A stretch of 55,164 nt of DNA from Bacteroides sp. GTDB lineage: Bacteria > Bacteroidota > Bacteroidia > Bacteroidales > Bacteroidaceae. Both the position numbers and the translations under genes were made by a program. The stretch spans positions 1 through 55,164 of the forward strand of contig JASLIW010000035.1 of NCBI GenBank assembly GCA_030152865.1, in the 5' to 3' direction. Shown here one piece after another: positions 42,365 to 51,488 of the stretch (positions are counted from its first letter, which is position 1; every line of letters starts with the position of its first letter). The notes under the pieces are model-generated. The model worked only from the letters and a program-made list of their open reading frames with translations. It did no database searches and had not been told where the DNA came from.

Positions 42365-42766
42365 TTAGATGAGTTTGTCCTTCATGAGGTGCTCATAGAC
42401 TGTGATTACCCCACAAACCTGTATAGCTTCTTCCAAGTACTCCTCATAACTAAAGTAGGCTACAGCTCCTATTTCGTGACTCGCCCTAACCTCTTCCTTC
42501 AAGTCGTATAAAAAGCAATCTTGCTCCATGATGATGTCTTCTGCCTCACCAAAGGCAGGAGCTGTAACATGACAATAATAACGTAAATCATTAGGGTCAA
42601 TTACTAAAGATAATTCTTCTTTAATCTCTCGCACCAAGGCCTCTTTTGCACTCTCTTGAACATCAATCTTACCCCCTGGTAAGTACCAGGCTTTTTTATT
42701 TTTGCTAAAAGCCAAAAGAAGTTTGTTATTGTTGATGGCAATCAAGCCTGCCGTAGGAAGTTTCAT
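42365..42766 (-). CDS. NUDIX hydrolase
   Basis: NUDIX enzymes split nucleoside diphosphates linked to another group. The full NUDIX box GGKIDVQESAKEALVREIKEEL is visible near residues 34-55, split here as GGKIDVQE and REIKEEL. I choose ATG 42766 (133 residues), where MKLPTAGLIAI begins; an in-frame TTG 21 bp upstream is possible but less likely. The substrate cannot be inferred. It is a single gene convergent with the acetyltransferase. Confidence 0.9.
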   Translation of the reverse strand: MKLPTAGLIAINNNKLLLAFSKNKKAWYLPGGKIDVQESAKEALVREIKEELSLVIDPNDLRYYCHVTAPAFGEAEDIIMEQDCFLYDLKEEVRASHEIGAVAYFSYEEYLEEAIQVCGVITVYEHLMKDKLI

Positions 42767-42848
42767 AGCTGTCTGAATTTTAGACAAATTTAAACAGAAT
42801 CAACAGCCTAGGCAAACTTGAAACCGACAAACCAAATGAGGTACTTGC

Positions 42849-45140
42849 TTAGTGCTTGAACCACTCCTCACCCACTTCTTCTTTATTCCCCTGCTTATCA
42901 ATCTGATAGAACTTCAAAAGCCCTCCATTCTGATCAAAGTAACGTACCTCAATAGGGTGTAAACCTGCTTGGAGTGCTACTTGACCAACAACTTCTTGAG
43001 GAGAGTGAGCACCATCATTATCAATGACAAGCTCTTGACCAATACGCAGCGTACTCCCATCATCTGACAAAAGCGAAAAGGTGTAGATATCATCCTGTGG
43101 CACCTCAATGTAACCCCTAAAAACTAAACCTATATTTCCCTGTGCCTCGACGGGTATAGAAACAGTAGGAATCGTATAGGTAGCGTTGAGCTGAGCTGAG
43201 TCTATCTCGCGGCAGCGACTACCTTTATAATCATACCAGGCCACTTGCAAACCTGAGGATAAAGTATGTGTTGGCTGTACAGCTTCTTGATAAGCTGTCT
43301 TTTTATAGTATGCAGCCACAGGCTCATCCGCTGTACCATTGGCACGGAAAGCTCGAAACAGAAAAGAGGTGGTTTCGCGAATGGTAAATGGCTCCGTGTA
43401 GCGTGCTGAAGCTAATGTGGGAAGTGTACCATCGGTAGTATAACGAATTTCAGCTGTAGGTAGCGGACAGTGTAGATCAACAAGCGCCTCATCTACAAAA
43501 GCGTTGACTGCATAAAAGCCCTCGATACTTGGAACACGGTAGTTTACACCCAAGGCATCCATGCGCTGCAGTTCGGCTTGTATGTTCTGATAGAAATCAG
43601 CTAGATCAGGTTTATTTTCTGGTTCACACCAAGCTATTTCACTTAAGGCTAGCATACGTGGCATCACCATATATTCTAAACGTTGGATTGAAGGTATCCA
43701 CTCTGTCCAAACATTGGCTTGCACACCTAACACTAGGTTTTTCTGTGCTTCACTTAAATCTTCAGGCACTGGATTATACCCATATAGCTTAGCTAAAGTC
43801 TCCTTGTCTTGCTCATAGTCAAAATAGAGATAAATATTATGGGTGTTTATAGCTGTTTTTCCCTCTGCTGTGGCTTGAGGCAAAGCTTTGGGATTCCACC
43901 CTCTCCACCACATAATAGTCGACTCGGCGGATAATCCATCATTTAACACTTCATCCCAGCCGATAAATCGTTTATCATGTGCCAAAAAGAATTGCTCCAT
44001 CTCACGCACAAACCAGGCTTGTAAGTCTTCTTCGGTACTGAGTTTTTCCTTTTTCATACGCAGCTGACAATCCGAACAACGCTTCCAGTTGGTTTTATCA
44101 ACCTCATCACCTCCCATATGTACATACTTTGAAGGGAACAACTCAAAGACCTCTCGGTAGATGGCTTTGCAAAACTCAAGAGTGCTGTCTTTTCCGGGAC
44201 AAAGAGGAGAAGAGAAAGTGCTTCCCCAACCAATAAGGCCATCACAAGCCACCTCAGGATATTGACCTATAGCAGCTAAAAAGTGACCTGGCATATCTAT
44301 TTCAGGAATCACCTCTATGCCACGTACAGCAGCATACTGTATAATCTCTCGAATATCCTCTTGGGTGTAATACCCTCCATATATCGTGTCTCCATCAATC
44401 ACTTTTAAACGATCGCTAGGCAAGTTGAAATCTGGATTATCCTTCTCTGCTCGTCTCAAGCAAGACCTGTCGTGTGAATTTAATTTTCTCCACGCACCCT
44501 TTTCTGTGAGTAAAGGATACTGCTTGATTTCTATACGCCAGCCTTGATCATCGGTCAAATGCCAGTGAAACTTATTCAGCTTGTAACGAGCCATTAAGTC
44601 TAAGACTCCTTTAACTTCTTCTTTTGTCCAAAAATGCCGAGAAGAATCTAGCATCAGACCTCGCCAATCTAAACGAGGATAATCGTGAATAGAGACCAGC
44701 GGGAGCTTTACAACATCAGGTTTGTCCAGACTATCAAAAGTTATAGGCAATAACTGACGTAAACTAGCTAGCGCAGAAACAACACCCGAATAATCTGTAG
44801 CAGATATAACGAGCTGACTGCTTGTTATATCTAGCTTATAGGCCCCTTTTCTTGCCTCGGCATCTTTCAAGGAGAATACAATATCAGCGTCTAACTCTGT
44901 AGTTCGTTGAAGCTCAAGAGCCCCCTTGAATAACTCAGCTAAATACTCGACTGCAGGCTCTAAACTAGTATCCGAAATTGAAATACGTACTGTCCCCTTC
45001 AACTCTAGACTACCTGCTGTTGTGCTATATTGAACAGGTGTAGGAATAAGAGGGTTTTCTTCGATGGTATCTGAGCTGCATGAGACTAGCCCCAGGACAA
45101 GCAAACTAGTAAAAATAATGGATTTGAATTTAGTAAACAT
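42849..45140 (-). CDS. GH20 beta-N-acetylhexosaminidase lipoprotein
   Basis: This enzyme removes terminal beta-linked GlcNAc or GalNAc from glycans by substrate-assisted catalysis. The 763 residues comprise a lipoprotein signal (lipobox GLVSC, Cys21), a GH20b-like N-domain (about 30-150) and the GH20 barrel (about 152-500). The catalytic Asp345-Glu346 pair lies in HMGGDEVDK, with FHWHLTDDQGWR near 191 and IPEIDMPGH near 278. A chitobiase-type beta domain follows (about 550-610). A C-terminal PA14-like domain (about 635-750, DDIYTFSLLSDDGSTLRIG) probably binds carbohydrate. It follows an exported hydrolase gene by 20 bp, suggesting co-transcription. Confidence 0.94.
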   Translation of the reverse strand: MFTKFKSIIFTSLLVLGLVSCSSDTIEENPLIPTPVQYSTTAGSLELKGTVRISISDTSLEPAVEYLAELFKGALELQRTTELDADIVFSLKDAEARKGAYKLDITSSQLVISATDYSGVVSALASLRQLLPITFDSLDKPDVVKLPLVSIHDYPRLDWRGLMLDSSRHFWTKEEVKGVLDLMARYKLNKFHWHLTDDQGWRIEIKQYPLLTEKGAWRKLNSHDRSCLRRAEKDNPDFNLPSDRLKVIDGDTIYGGYYTQEDIREIIQYAAVRGIEVIPEIDMPGHFLAAIGQYPEVACDGLIGWGSTFSSPLCPGKDSTLEFCKAIYREVFELFPSKYVHMGGDEVDKTNWKRCSDCQLRMKKEKLSTEEDLQAWFVREMEQFFLAHDKRFIGWDEVLNDGLSAESTIMWWRGWNPKALPQATAEGKTAINTHNIYLYFDYEQDKETLAKLYGYNPVPEDLSEAQKNLVLGVQANVWTEWIPSIQRLEYMVMPRMLALSEIAWCEPENKPDLADFYQNIQAELQRMDALGVNYRVPSIEGFYAVNAFVDEALVDLHCPLPTAEIRYTTDGTLPTLASARYTEPFTIRETTSFLFRAFRANGTADEPVAAYYKKTAYQEAVQPTHTLSSGLQVAWYDYKGSRCREIDSAQLNATYTIPTVSIPVEAQGNIGLVFRGYIEVPQDDIYTFSLLSDDGSTLRIGQELVIDNDGAHSPQEVVGQVALQAGLHPIEVRYFDQNGGLLKFYQIDKQGNKEEVGEEWFKH

Positions 45141-45160
45141 GATTATAGAGAAATATAGAT

Positions 45161-46429
45161 TTAAAATTGAACATCAATAGCTGTTGGATACAAACGCATA
45201 GGATCAGCAAAAGTGTGACAACTACTCACTAAGTAGCTTGTATTCATGCTAAGCTTACCCGAAAAATACAAGTGGCCATTTACATACAGCTCCACCTTTT
45301 TAGATAAATCGACCAACTCTGGTGACAAATACACCCGTAGCTTACCCTCCCTTAGCTCACCCAAAGAGCGGGTTTCCAAACTAAAGGTATGTGCACTTAG
45401 GTAGATTTGATTATTGGGCTCAATACGAAAATCAAATACAGCTCGATCGACGGCTGTATCTGGAGCTATGTTAAAAGGCTCTAATACAGCTAGGTTATAA
45501 AAGCCTGTGCGGTAGCGTTTGTCCATGGGGAAGTTTACCCAGCTAAAAGCTTTGGGGTAAGGATCTCTAACAAACTGCCTAAGCCAAGGGCTAACTAAAG
45601 TATAATCTACCCCATGACCACGCCCCTCTTGCAAGTGTATACGATGTTTGAAATCGCCTGGATAGGCCATAGCCAATTGATCAAAAACCACACGAGCAAG
45701 ATCGGTATAATACCGTCTACCGAACATCGTATCATTTTCACCCGTTTCAAGAGCAAAAGCGATGTGGCGGTAGTTGAGCACAGGCGCATTATCTAGAGGC
45801 TCACCTCCAGCCATCGGACCAGCCCCAGCTAGGTAATCGGCGTAGAAGGCACCCAAACGCTGGCTGCCATAACCTCCTTCTGAGATACCCATAAAGTAAA
45901 TTTGATTGGGATTGATATCTTCGCTTAGAAAAGCCAGACGAAACAGTTTTTCCCAAGCTTTTTGCTCTGCTTGGTACCACCATCGGTAGCGTTTTTCTGT
46001 AGGAATTTGAGGAATAAAATAGACCGAAGGAGCATCCTTATAGACCTTCGTCCATTTTAGAGTAGCTTCCCACTCTTGCTCCTTAGGACCTGAACCATGT
46101 ATATTAATAAAAAGCGGATAAGCACTGGCTGGTTTTTCTCCCTTTGCTGCCCAATAATAAGGCATAGGCAACTCTTCAATCAGCTCCCATTCATGGGGTT
46201 GAACAGCCTCAATAGGAACCAAACTAGGTAGTTGTTGTTCCTCGAGTGCATGATTGGCCTCTCGCCAAGCCTGCCAGACCTCCGTACGAGCTTGTTCTAA
46301 CTTAGCTAAGCTTAAGCGAGTTGACTTAAACTGGCTAGAAATATCTAACTGTGGAGTAAAAATTTGAGCCTCACTCCATGAAACACTCCATATCAAGAAG
46401 AAGAGTGTAGTCCACACTTTGTTTTTCAT
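45161..46429 (-). CDS. Exported alpha/beta-hydrolase (esterase-like)
   Basis: This 422-residue secreted protein has a signal peptide ending near SEAQ (residue 22). The hydrolase domain contains the nucleophile elbow GISEGGYG near residue 185, the oxyanion-region INIHGSGP near residue 118 and a late GRGHGVDY that may supply the catalytic histidine. The last 100 residues form a probable beta domain. It could be a carbohydrate esterase, since it is upstream of the GH20 gene (20 bp gap) and divergent from a GH31 gene, but the substrate is not visible. Confidence 0.8.
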   Translation of the reverse strand: MKNKVWTTLFFLIWSVSWSEAQIFTPQLDISSQFKSTRLSLAKLEQARTEVWQAWREANHALEEQQLPSLVPIEAVQPHEWELIEELPMPYYWAAKGEKPASAYPLFINIHGSGPKEQEWEATLKWTKVYKDAPSVYFIPQIPTEKRYRWWYQAEQKAWEKLFRLAFLSEDINPNQIYFMGISEGGYGSQRLGAFYADYLAGAGPMAGGEPLDNAPVLNYRHIAFALETGENDTMFGRRYYTDLARVVFDQLAMAYPGDFKHRIHLQEGRGHGVDYTLVSPWLRQFVRDPYPKAFSWVNFPMDKRYRTGFYNLAVLEPFNIAPDTAVDRAVFDFRIEPNNQIYLSAHTFSLETRSLGELREGKLRVYLSPELVDLSKKVELYVNGHLYFSGKLSMNTSYLVSSCHTFADPMRLYPTAIDVQF

Positions 46430-46455
46430 TGATCCGCTTAGATTGGGTTACCACA

Positions 46456-46487
46456 CAAATGTACAATAATCTTTGCCGAAATCCATA
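46456..46487 (-). promoter_or_regulatory. Promoter of the hydrolase-GH20 pair
   Basis: On the minus strand TATG (46487-46484), a 20-bp spacer and TACATTTG (46463-46456) give a good Bacteroidota promoter about 27 bp upstream of the hydrolase start. Confidence 0.65.
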
Positions 46488-46554
46488 TTTTATAAAACTC
46501 ATTTAAAAAGCTTTCCTCGAGCACTATTCTAGCTGATATTCTACAACTAAATCG

Positions 46555-46584
46555 TTTGATTCTAGCTATTTTTAAGTAAATTTG
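46555..46584 (+). promoter_or_regulatory. Promoter of the GH31 gene
   Basis: TTTG (46555-46558), an 18-bp spacer and TAAATTTG (46577-46584) precede the GH31 gene. The predicted leader is about 125 bases long and holds no motif I recognise. Confidence 0.5.
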
Positions 46585-46715
46585 AGCCAAGTGCATTTAG
46601 CCTTAAACATTACAAATACCAGCCACAAGATTACTAACACTAATAGCTTGCCTTAACAGCCGTCTATTAGCTAAATCGTAACTCGACTGGATCTCTAATT
46701 ATAACAAATCACTTT

Positions 46716-49700
46716 ATGAAAAACATGTTTAGAAATTTCAAGTGGAATAAGGGGGCACTATGGACGCTTGCTATCCCCTTATTGTTCGCATCACCCACTC
46801 CGACTTATGCTCAGGTAGCAAGTCCAAGCACAGAAGAGCTAAGCCAACAGGCTAATACCATCAAGGGTATCCAACAAATAAACCCAACGACGGTTGAGGT
46901 CATCTACCAAGATAATACCCGAATGACCTTCGACTTTTATGGAGATCATATCTTTCGCCTTTTTCAAGACAATCAGGGAGGCATACTCAGAGACCCTCAG
47001 GCTAACCCTCCAGCACAAATACTCGTTGACCAAGCACGCCAAAAAGTAAATCAGCTAATCTGCGAGGAGAACGCCGATGAAGTCAGCATTACTACTACCA
47101 AGCTCAAACTCATTATTAATAAAAAGACCTCCCTTATCCAAGCAATTAAGCTAGATAACCAGACAGTTGCCTTTGAATTTATCGAGCCTATTCAATTTTC
47201 TAAAAAGCGTGTAGCTCTCAAATTAAAAGAACAAAAAGACGAATACTTCTACGGCGGAGGAGTGCAAAATGGTCGCTTTTCACACAAAGGAAAAGTCATT
47301 GCCATAGAGAATCAGAATAGTTGGACTGATGGAGGAGTAGCCTCACCCACTCCTTTTTATTGGTCCACTCAAGGCTATGGAGTCATGTGGCACACCTTCA
47401 AGAAAGGTCAATATGACTTCGGAGCGCATGAGCCCGGTGTCGTAGAGATACAACACGATACCGATTACCTAGACCTTTTCTTCTTTATTAATGAGGGTGC
47501 AGTAGCCTTATTGAATGATTTTTACCAACTCACGGGACATCCTGTCCTCCTACCCAAGTTTGGTTTTTACCAAGGCCATCTCAACGCCTACAACCGAGAC
47601 TACTGGAAGGAAGATGATAAAGGAATCTTATTTGAGGACGGCAAACGCTACAAGGAGAGCCAAAAGGACAATGGAGGCATCAAAGAATCGCTCAATGGCG
47701 AAAAAAACAACTATCAATTCTCAGCACGTGCCGTAATAGATCGGTATAAAAATCACGACATGCCCTTTGGTTGGTTACTCCCCAACGATGGATACGGCGC
47801 GGGATATGGCCAAGAGGAAACCTTAGATGGCAACATCCAAAACCTCAAAAAGCTAACCGACTATGCCCATGAACATGGAGTAGAGATCGGCTTATGGACT
47901 CAATCTGACTTACACCCTAAAGAGGGAGTGAGTGCCTTATTACAGCGTGATATCATCAAGGAAGTTAGGGATGCGGGAGTACGTGTACTTAAAACAGACG
48001 TGGCTTGGGTCGGCGCTGGCTACTCCTTTGGGCTAAATGGCATCGCTGATGTAGGTCAGATTATGCCCTACTACGGAAACAACAGCCGCCCCTTCATCAT
48101 AACACTTGATGGCTGGGCTGGAACACAACGCTACGCCGGAGTTTGGTCGGGTGATCAAACGGGTGGAAACTGGGAGTACATCCGCTTTCATATCCCCACC
48201 TATTTAGGCTCGGGACTCTCTGGTCAACCCAATATCACCTCCGATATGGATGGGATATTTGGAGGAAAGAACCCTATAGTCAATACACGTGACTTCCAGT
48301 GGAAGACCTTCACCCCCATGCAACTCAATATGGATGGTTGGGGTGCCAATGAAAAATACCCACACGCTTTGGGAGAACCGGCAACCTCTATCAATCGTAT
48401 GTACCTCAAGTGGAAGTCGATCATTATGCCCTATGCCTATAGCATAGCACATGAAGCCATAGATGGCAAACCAATGATTAGGGCTCTTTTCTTAGATTAC
48501 CCCAACCCCTATACCTTAGGTAAAGCCACCGAGTACCAATTTTTGTATGGCCCTTACTTCTTAGTCGCTCCGATCTACCAAGACACCCAGGCAGATAAAG
48601 AAGGCAATGATATTCGTAATGGCATCTACTTGCCTGAAGGCAAATGGATAGACTACATGAGTGGCGATTTGTACGAAGGCAACTGCATCTTAAACAGCTT
48701 TGATGCCCCACTATGGAAGCTCCCTGTATTTGTTAAAGCAGGAGCTATCCTACCACTAACTCATCCAAACAATAATGTATCTGAAATAGACAAACAGCTT
48801 CGCATCTATGAATTCTACCCAGAAGGACATTCTTCTTTTGTAGAATACGATGACGATGGAACGAGTGAACGCTACCGCTTAGGTGAGGGCGTGACTACAC
48901 GGATAGAATCTCGGGTCGATGCAAAGAATAGACTAAGTATTGAGATACACCCTAGCCAAGGCAGCTTTGAAGGCTTTGTCCAAGACAAAACCACAGAGCT
49001 ACGAATCAATGTAACTCAAAAGCCTACAAAGCTAGCAGCTAAAATAGGAAAACGAAAGATCAAACTGACAGAAGCCTCATCGCTAGAGGATTTCAAAGCA
49101 GGCACGAATGTGTTCTTCTACTTAGAACAACCCAACTTGAATCAGTTTGCTACAGCAGCTAGCCCATTTGAGCAGGTTGAAATCATTAAAAACCCCTTAG
49201 TTCTTGTTAAGCTAGAGCCGACAAACACCTCTACGCAGAGCCTAACATTTGAAATGAAGGATTATGTATATGCACCTGTCAATAAGCATTTGGTCTCAAC
49301 GGGAGAATTAACTGAACCTATTGCTCAAATAACTGAAGAAAACACAGAGGCTTATCAGCTCACTCCTACTTGGACAGAAGTGCCAAATGCAGACTACTAT
49401 GAAATCGCATCAAGCGTTTATGAAGAGGGCTTAGGTGATCTGTATTATACGACAATCAAAGACACCAAACTCTTGTTTGATAATCTGCAACCAGAAACAG
49501 ACTACAGCTTCAAAATTAGAGCAGTCAACAAGGAGGGTTACTCAGCTTGGTCAAGCTTCCAGGGAAGAACACTTGCCAACCCACTAGAGTTTGCCATACC
49601 CAACATACAAGCTACATCTACGGCCAAGAGTCAGGGAGGCAATGCCCTGAAGAAACTCTTTGACTTCGATGAGTCTAACTTGTGGCACACCAAATGGCAA

Positions 49701-50600
49701 ACAAACTCGGTTCCTTTTGATATTATCATGGACCTAAAGACCATCAACCAATTGGATAAGTTTGAATACCTACCCCGTATAGGCGGAGGCAATGGTACCC
49801 TATTAAAAGGGCAGGTGTATTACAGCTACGACAAAGAAAACTGGATAGATGCAGGTTCATTTAGCTGGACCTACAACGATGAAGTCAAGACCTTCAGCTT
49901 TAAGGATCAGCCTAGTGCACAGTACATCAAGCTAGCAGTGACCGAAGGTATCGGAGGTTTTGGTTCAGGTAGAGAGCTCTATGTATTTAAAGTGCCCCAC
50001 ACAGAGAGCTATATCCCCGGAGATATCAACAACGATGGTAAAATAGACATCAACGATTTCACCTCTTATACCAACTATACAGGCTTACGCAAAGGAGATG
50101 GTGATTTTGATGGCTACATCAGCAAGGGAGATATAAACCGTAACAACTTGATTGACGCCTATGATATTTCCGTGGCAGCCACTCAACTAGACGGAGGCAT
50201 TACAGAAAGAGGAGATCATATTGCTGGCAGACTAAACATCACTACAGCCAAACAAAACTATAAGGCTGGAGAAGTGTTAGAAATTGCCGTAAAAGGATCT
50301 GAGCTCAAAGGAGTGAACGCACTGAGCTTTGCTCTTCCTTATGAGCCTACTCAACTTGAGTTTATGGGCGTAGAGACTGCGCATACCCTAGGTATGGAAA
50401 ATCTATGTTACGACCGTCTGCACACGAACGGAGAGAAAGTACTCTACCCCACTTTTGTCAACTTAGGAGAAAAGGAACTAATCAGTGGTTCTAAATTGTT
50501 GTTCACCCTAAAATTCAAGGTGAAACAAAACATCAAGTTTGACCTAAAAGTGACAGATGGATTCCTAGTGGATCGAATGCTTAATACCCTAAGCTTCTAA
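46716..50600 (+). CDS. Multidomain secreted GH31 glycosidase with dockerin- and cohesin-like modules
   Basis: This 1294-residue secreted enzyme has a signal peptide (cleavage near TYAQ, residue 33) and the GH31 core: N-terminal beta-sandwich (about 50-275), barrel (about 276-600) and C-terminal beta domains (to about 870). The nucleophile is probably Asp428 (VLKTD) and the acid/base Asp480 (WSGDQTGG). An FN3 domain (about 873-955), an F5/8C-like carbohydrate-binding domain (about 960-1098), a dockerin-like pair of calcium loops (GDINNDGKIDINDF and GDINRNNLIDAYD, about 1102-1160) and a cohesin-like beta domain (about 1170-1294) follow. The architecture recalls the GH31 alpha-N-acetylgalactosaminidase subgroup, but alpha-glucosidase or alpha-galactosidase activity is possible. 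It is divergent from the GH20 pair, suggesting host-glycan degradation. Confidence 0.88.
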   Translation: MKNMFRNFKWNKGALWTLAIPLLFASPTPTYAQVASPSTEELSQQANTIKGIQQINPTTVEVIYQDNTRMTFDFYGDHIFRLFQDNQGGILRDPQANPPAQILVDQARQKVNQLICEENADEVSITTTKLKLIINKKTSLIQAIKLDNQTVAFEFIEPIQFSKKRVALKLKEQKDEYFYGGGVQNGRFSHKGKVIAIENQNSWTDGGVASPTPFYWSTQGYGVMWHTFKKGQYDFGAHEPGVVEIQHDTDYLDLFFFINEGAVALLNDFYQLTGHPVLLPKFGFYQGHLNAYNRDYWKEDDKGILFEDGKRYKESQKDNGGIKESLNGEKNNYQFSARAVIDRYKNHDMPFGWLLPNDGYGAGYGQEETLDGNIQNLKKLTDYAHEHGVEIGLWTQSDLHPKEGVSALLQRDIIKEVRDAGVRVLKTDVAWVGAGYSFGLNGIADVGQIMPYYGNNSRPFIITLDGWAGTQRYAGVWSGDQTGGNWEYIRFHIPTYLGSGLSGQPNITSDMDGIFGGKNPIVNTRDFQWKTFTPMQLNMDGWGANEKYPHALGEPATSINRMYLKWKSIIMPYAYSIAHEAIDGKPMIRALFLDYPNPYTLGKATEYQFLYGPYFLVAPIYQDTQADKEGNDIRNGIYLPEGKWIDYMSGDLYEGNCILNSFDAPLWKLPVFVKAGAILPLTHPNNNVSEIDKQLRIYEFYPEGHSSFVEYDDDGTSERYRLGEGVTTRIESRVDAKNRLSIEIHPSQGSFEGFVQDKTTELRINVTQKPTKLAAKIGKRKIKLTEASSLEDFKAGTNVFFYLEQPNLNQFATAASPFEQVEIIKNPLVLVKLEPTNTSTQSLTFEMKDYVYAPVNKHLVSTGELTEPIAQITEENTEAYQLTPTWTEVPNADYYEIASSVYEEGLGDLYYTTIKDTKLLFDNLQPETDYSFKIRAVNKEGYSAWSSFQGRTLANPLEFAIPNIQATSTAKSQGGNALKKLFDFDESNLWHTKWQTNSVPFDIIMDLKTINQLDKFEYLPRIGGGNGTLLKGQVYYSYDKENWIDAGSFSWTYNDEVKTFSFKDQPSAQYIKLAVTEGIGGFGSGRELYVFKVPHTESYIPGDINNDGKIDINDFTSYTNYTGLRKGDGDFDGYISKGDINRNNLIDAYDISVAATQLDGGITERGDHIAGRLNITTAKQNYKAGEVLEIAVKGSELKGVNALSFALPYEPTQLEFMGVETAHTLGMENLCYDRLHTNGEKVLYPTFVNLGEKELISGSKLLFTLKFKVKQNIKFDLKVTDGFLVDRMLNTLSF

Positions 50601-50629
50601 AAGTAAGGTCTGGTTTATCTACAAACTAA

Positions 50630-50661
50630 AAAAGTCCCAAGATTATTCTCTTGGGACTTTT
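50630..50661. terminator. Bidirectional terminator after the GH31 gene
   Basis: A perfect 13-bp stem (50630-50642 with 50649-50661) of AAAAGTCCCAAGA has a 6-base loop. It lies between two convergent genes, with A and T tracts on both sides. Confidence 0.9.
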
Positions 50662-50679
50662 AATTTATAGGCTTAGCTA

Positions 50680-51321
50680 CTACTTATAAAACTCAAGTAA
50701 ACGTTCATAAGTCATAGCACTAAAATCTGGAATGATATGGTCGCAAAACTTTGCAATTTCCTGTTCTGTATGGCTTGTGCTAACTCCTACCACCACAGCT
50801 CCAGCACTTCGAGCTGCTTGAAGCCCAAATAATGAATCCTCAAAAATAACAGTTTCCTCAGGACCTACTCCTAAAATCTTCATAGCCTTCAAGTAGGACT
50901 CAGGACTCGGCTTGGGCTGATTTACCTCATCAGAAGTTATCACACAGTCTAGAAGTTGCTTTAAATCAGGATGCTGTTGATAGACTAGCTTCATCTTACG
51001 CTGATCAGAACTAGTAGCCATACCTATCTGTAAGCCTTTGTTTTTCAATTCATACAGAAAAGAGTGAGCCCCTGCAATGTACTCAAAGGTCATATTCTCT
51101 TCCAAAGCAATCACCTCTTCATTAATTTTGGATATCAATGCCTGCTGATTTGAAAAGTATTTGTCATATATAACCGTATCTGTACTTCCCTTAACTAACT
51201 CTCCAAACTCTTGGATACCTAGGTATTTTTCCCCTCGTTTATTCCAAAACTCAGTATAGACACCTTCTGTATCCATGATAACCCCATCAAAATCAAACAG
51301 AACTACTCTTTTCTTTGACAT
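50680..51321 (-). CDS. HAD-family hydrolase (beta-phosphoglucomutase-like)
   Basis: This is a 213-residue cytoplasmic HAD phosphatase of subfamily IA. The catalytic aspartates Asp10 and Asp12 lie in LFDFDGVIMDTE, with a helical cap (about 15-85), motif II in MATSSDQ near residue 100, and motif IV in ETVIFEDSLFGLQAARSAG near residue 155. Sugar phosphates are the usual substrates of this group, but the exact one is unknown. It is a single gene convergent with GH31 and divergent from the antiporter gene. Confidence 0.88.
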   Translation of the reverse strand: MSKKRVVLFDFDGVIMDTEGVYTEFWNKRGEKYLGIQEFGELVKGSTDTVIYDKYFSNQQALISKINEEVIALEENMTFEYIAGAHSFLYELKNKGLQIGMATSSDQRKMKLVYQQHPDLKQLLDCVITSDEVNQPKPSPESYLKAMKILGVGPEETVIFEDSLFGLQAARSAGAVVVGVSTSHTEQEIAKFCDHIIPDFSAMTYERLLEFYK

Positions 51322-51488
51322 AATTTCTTACAATTCATTTTATAATACAATAAGCCCCAAGATTTACATATCCTGCCACTAAACCAAATATATTAGCTAC
51401 AAAACCAGCTGTTTTGAGAATATTTTCCTTACTTTCGTAGGTATTAATAGCCCTTCAAGTATTTATAAACCCAATATTGACAAAACTT

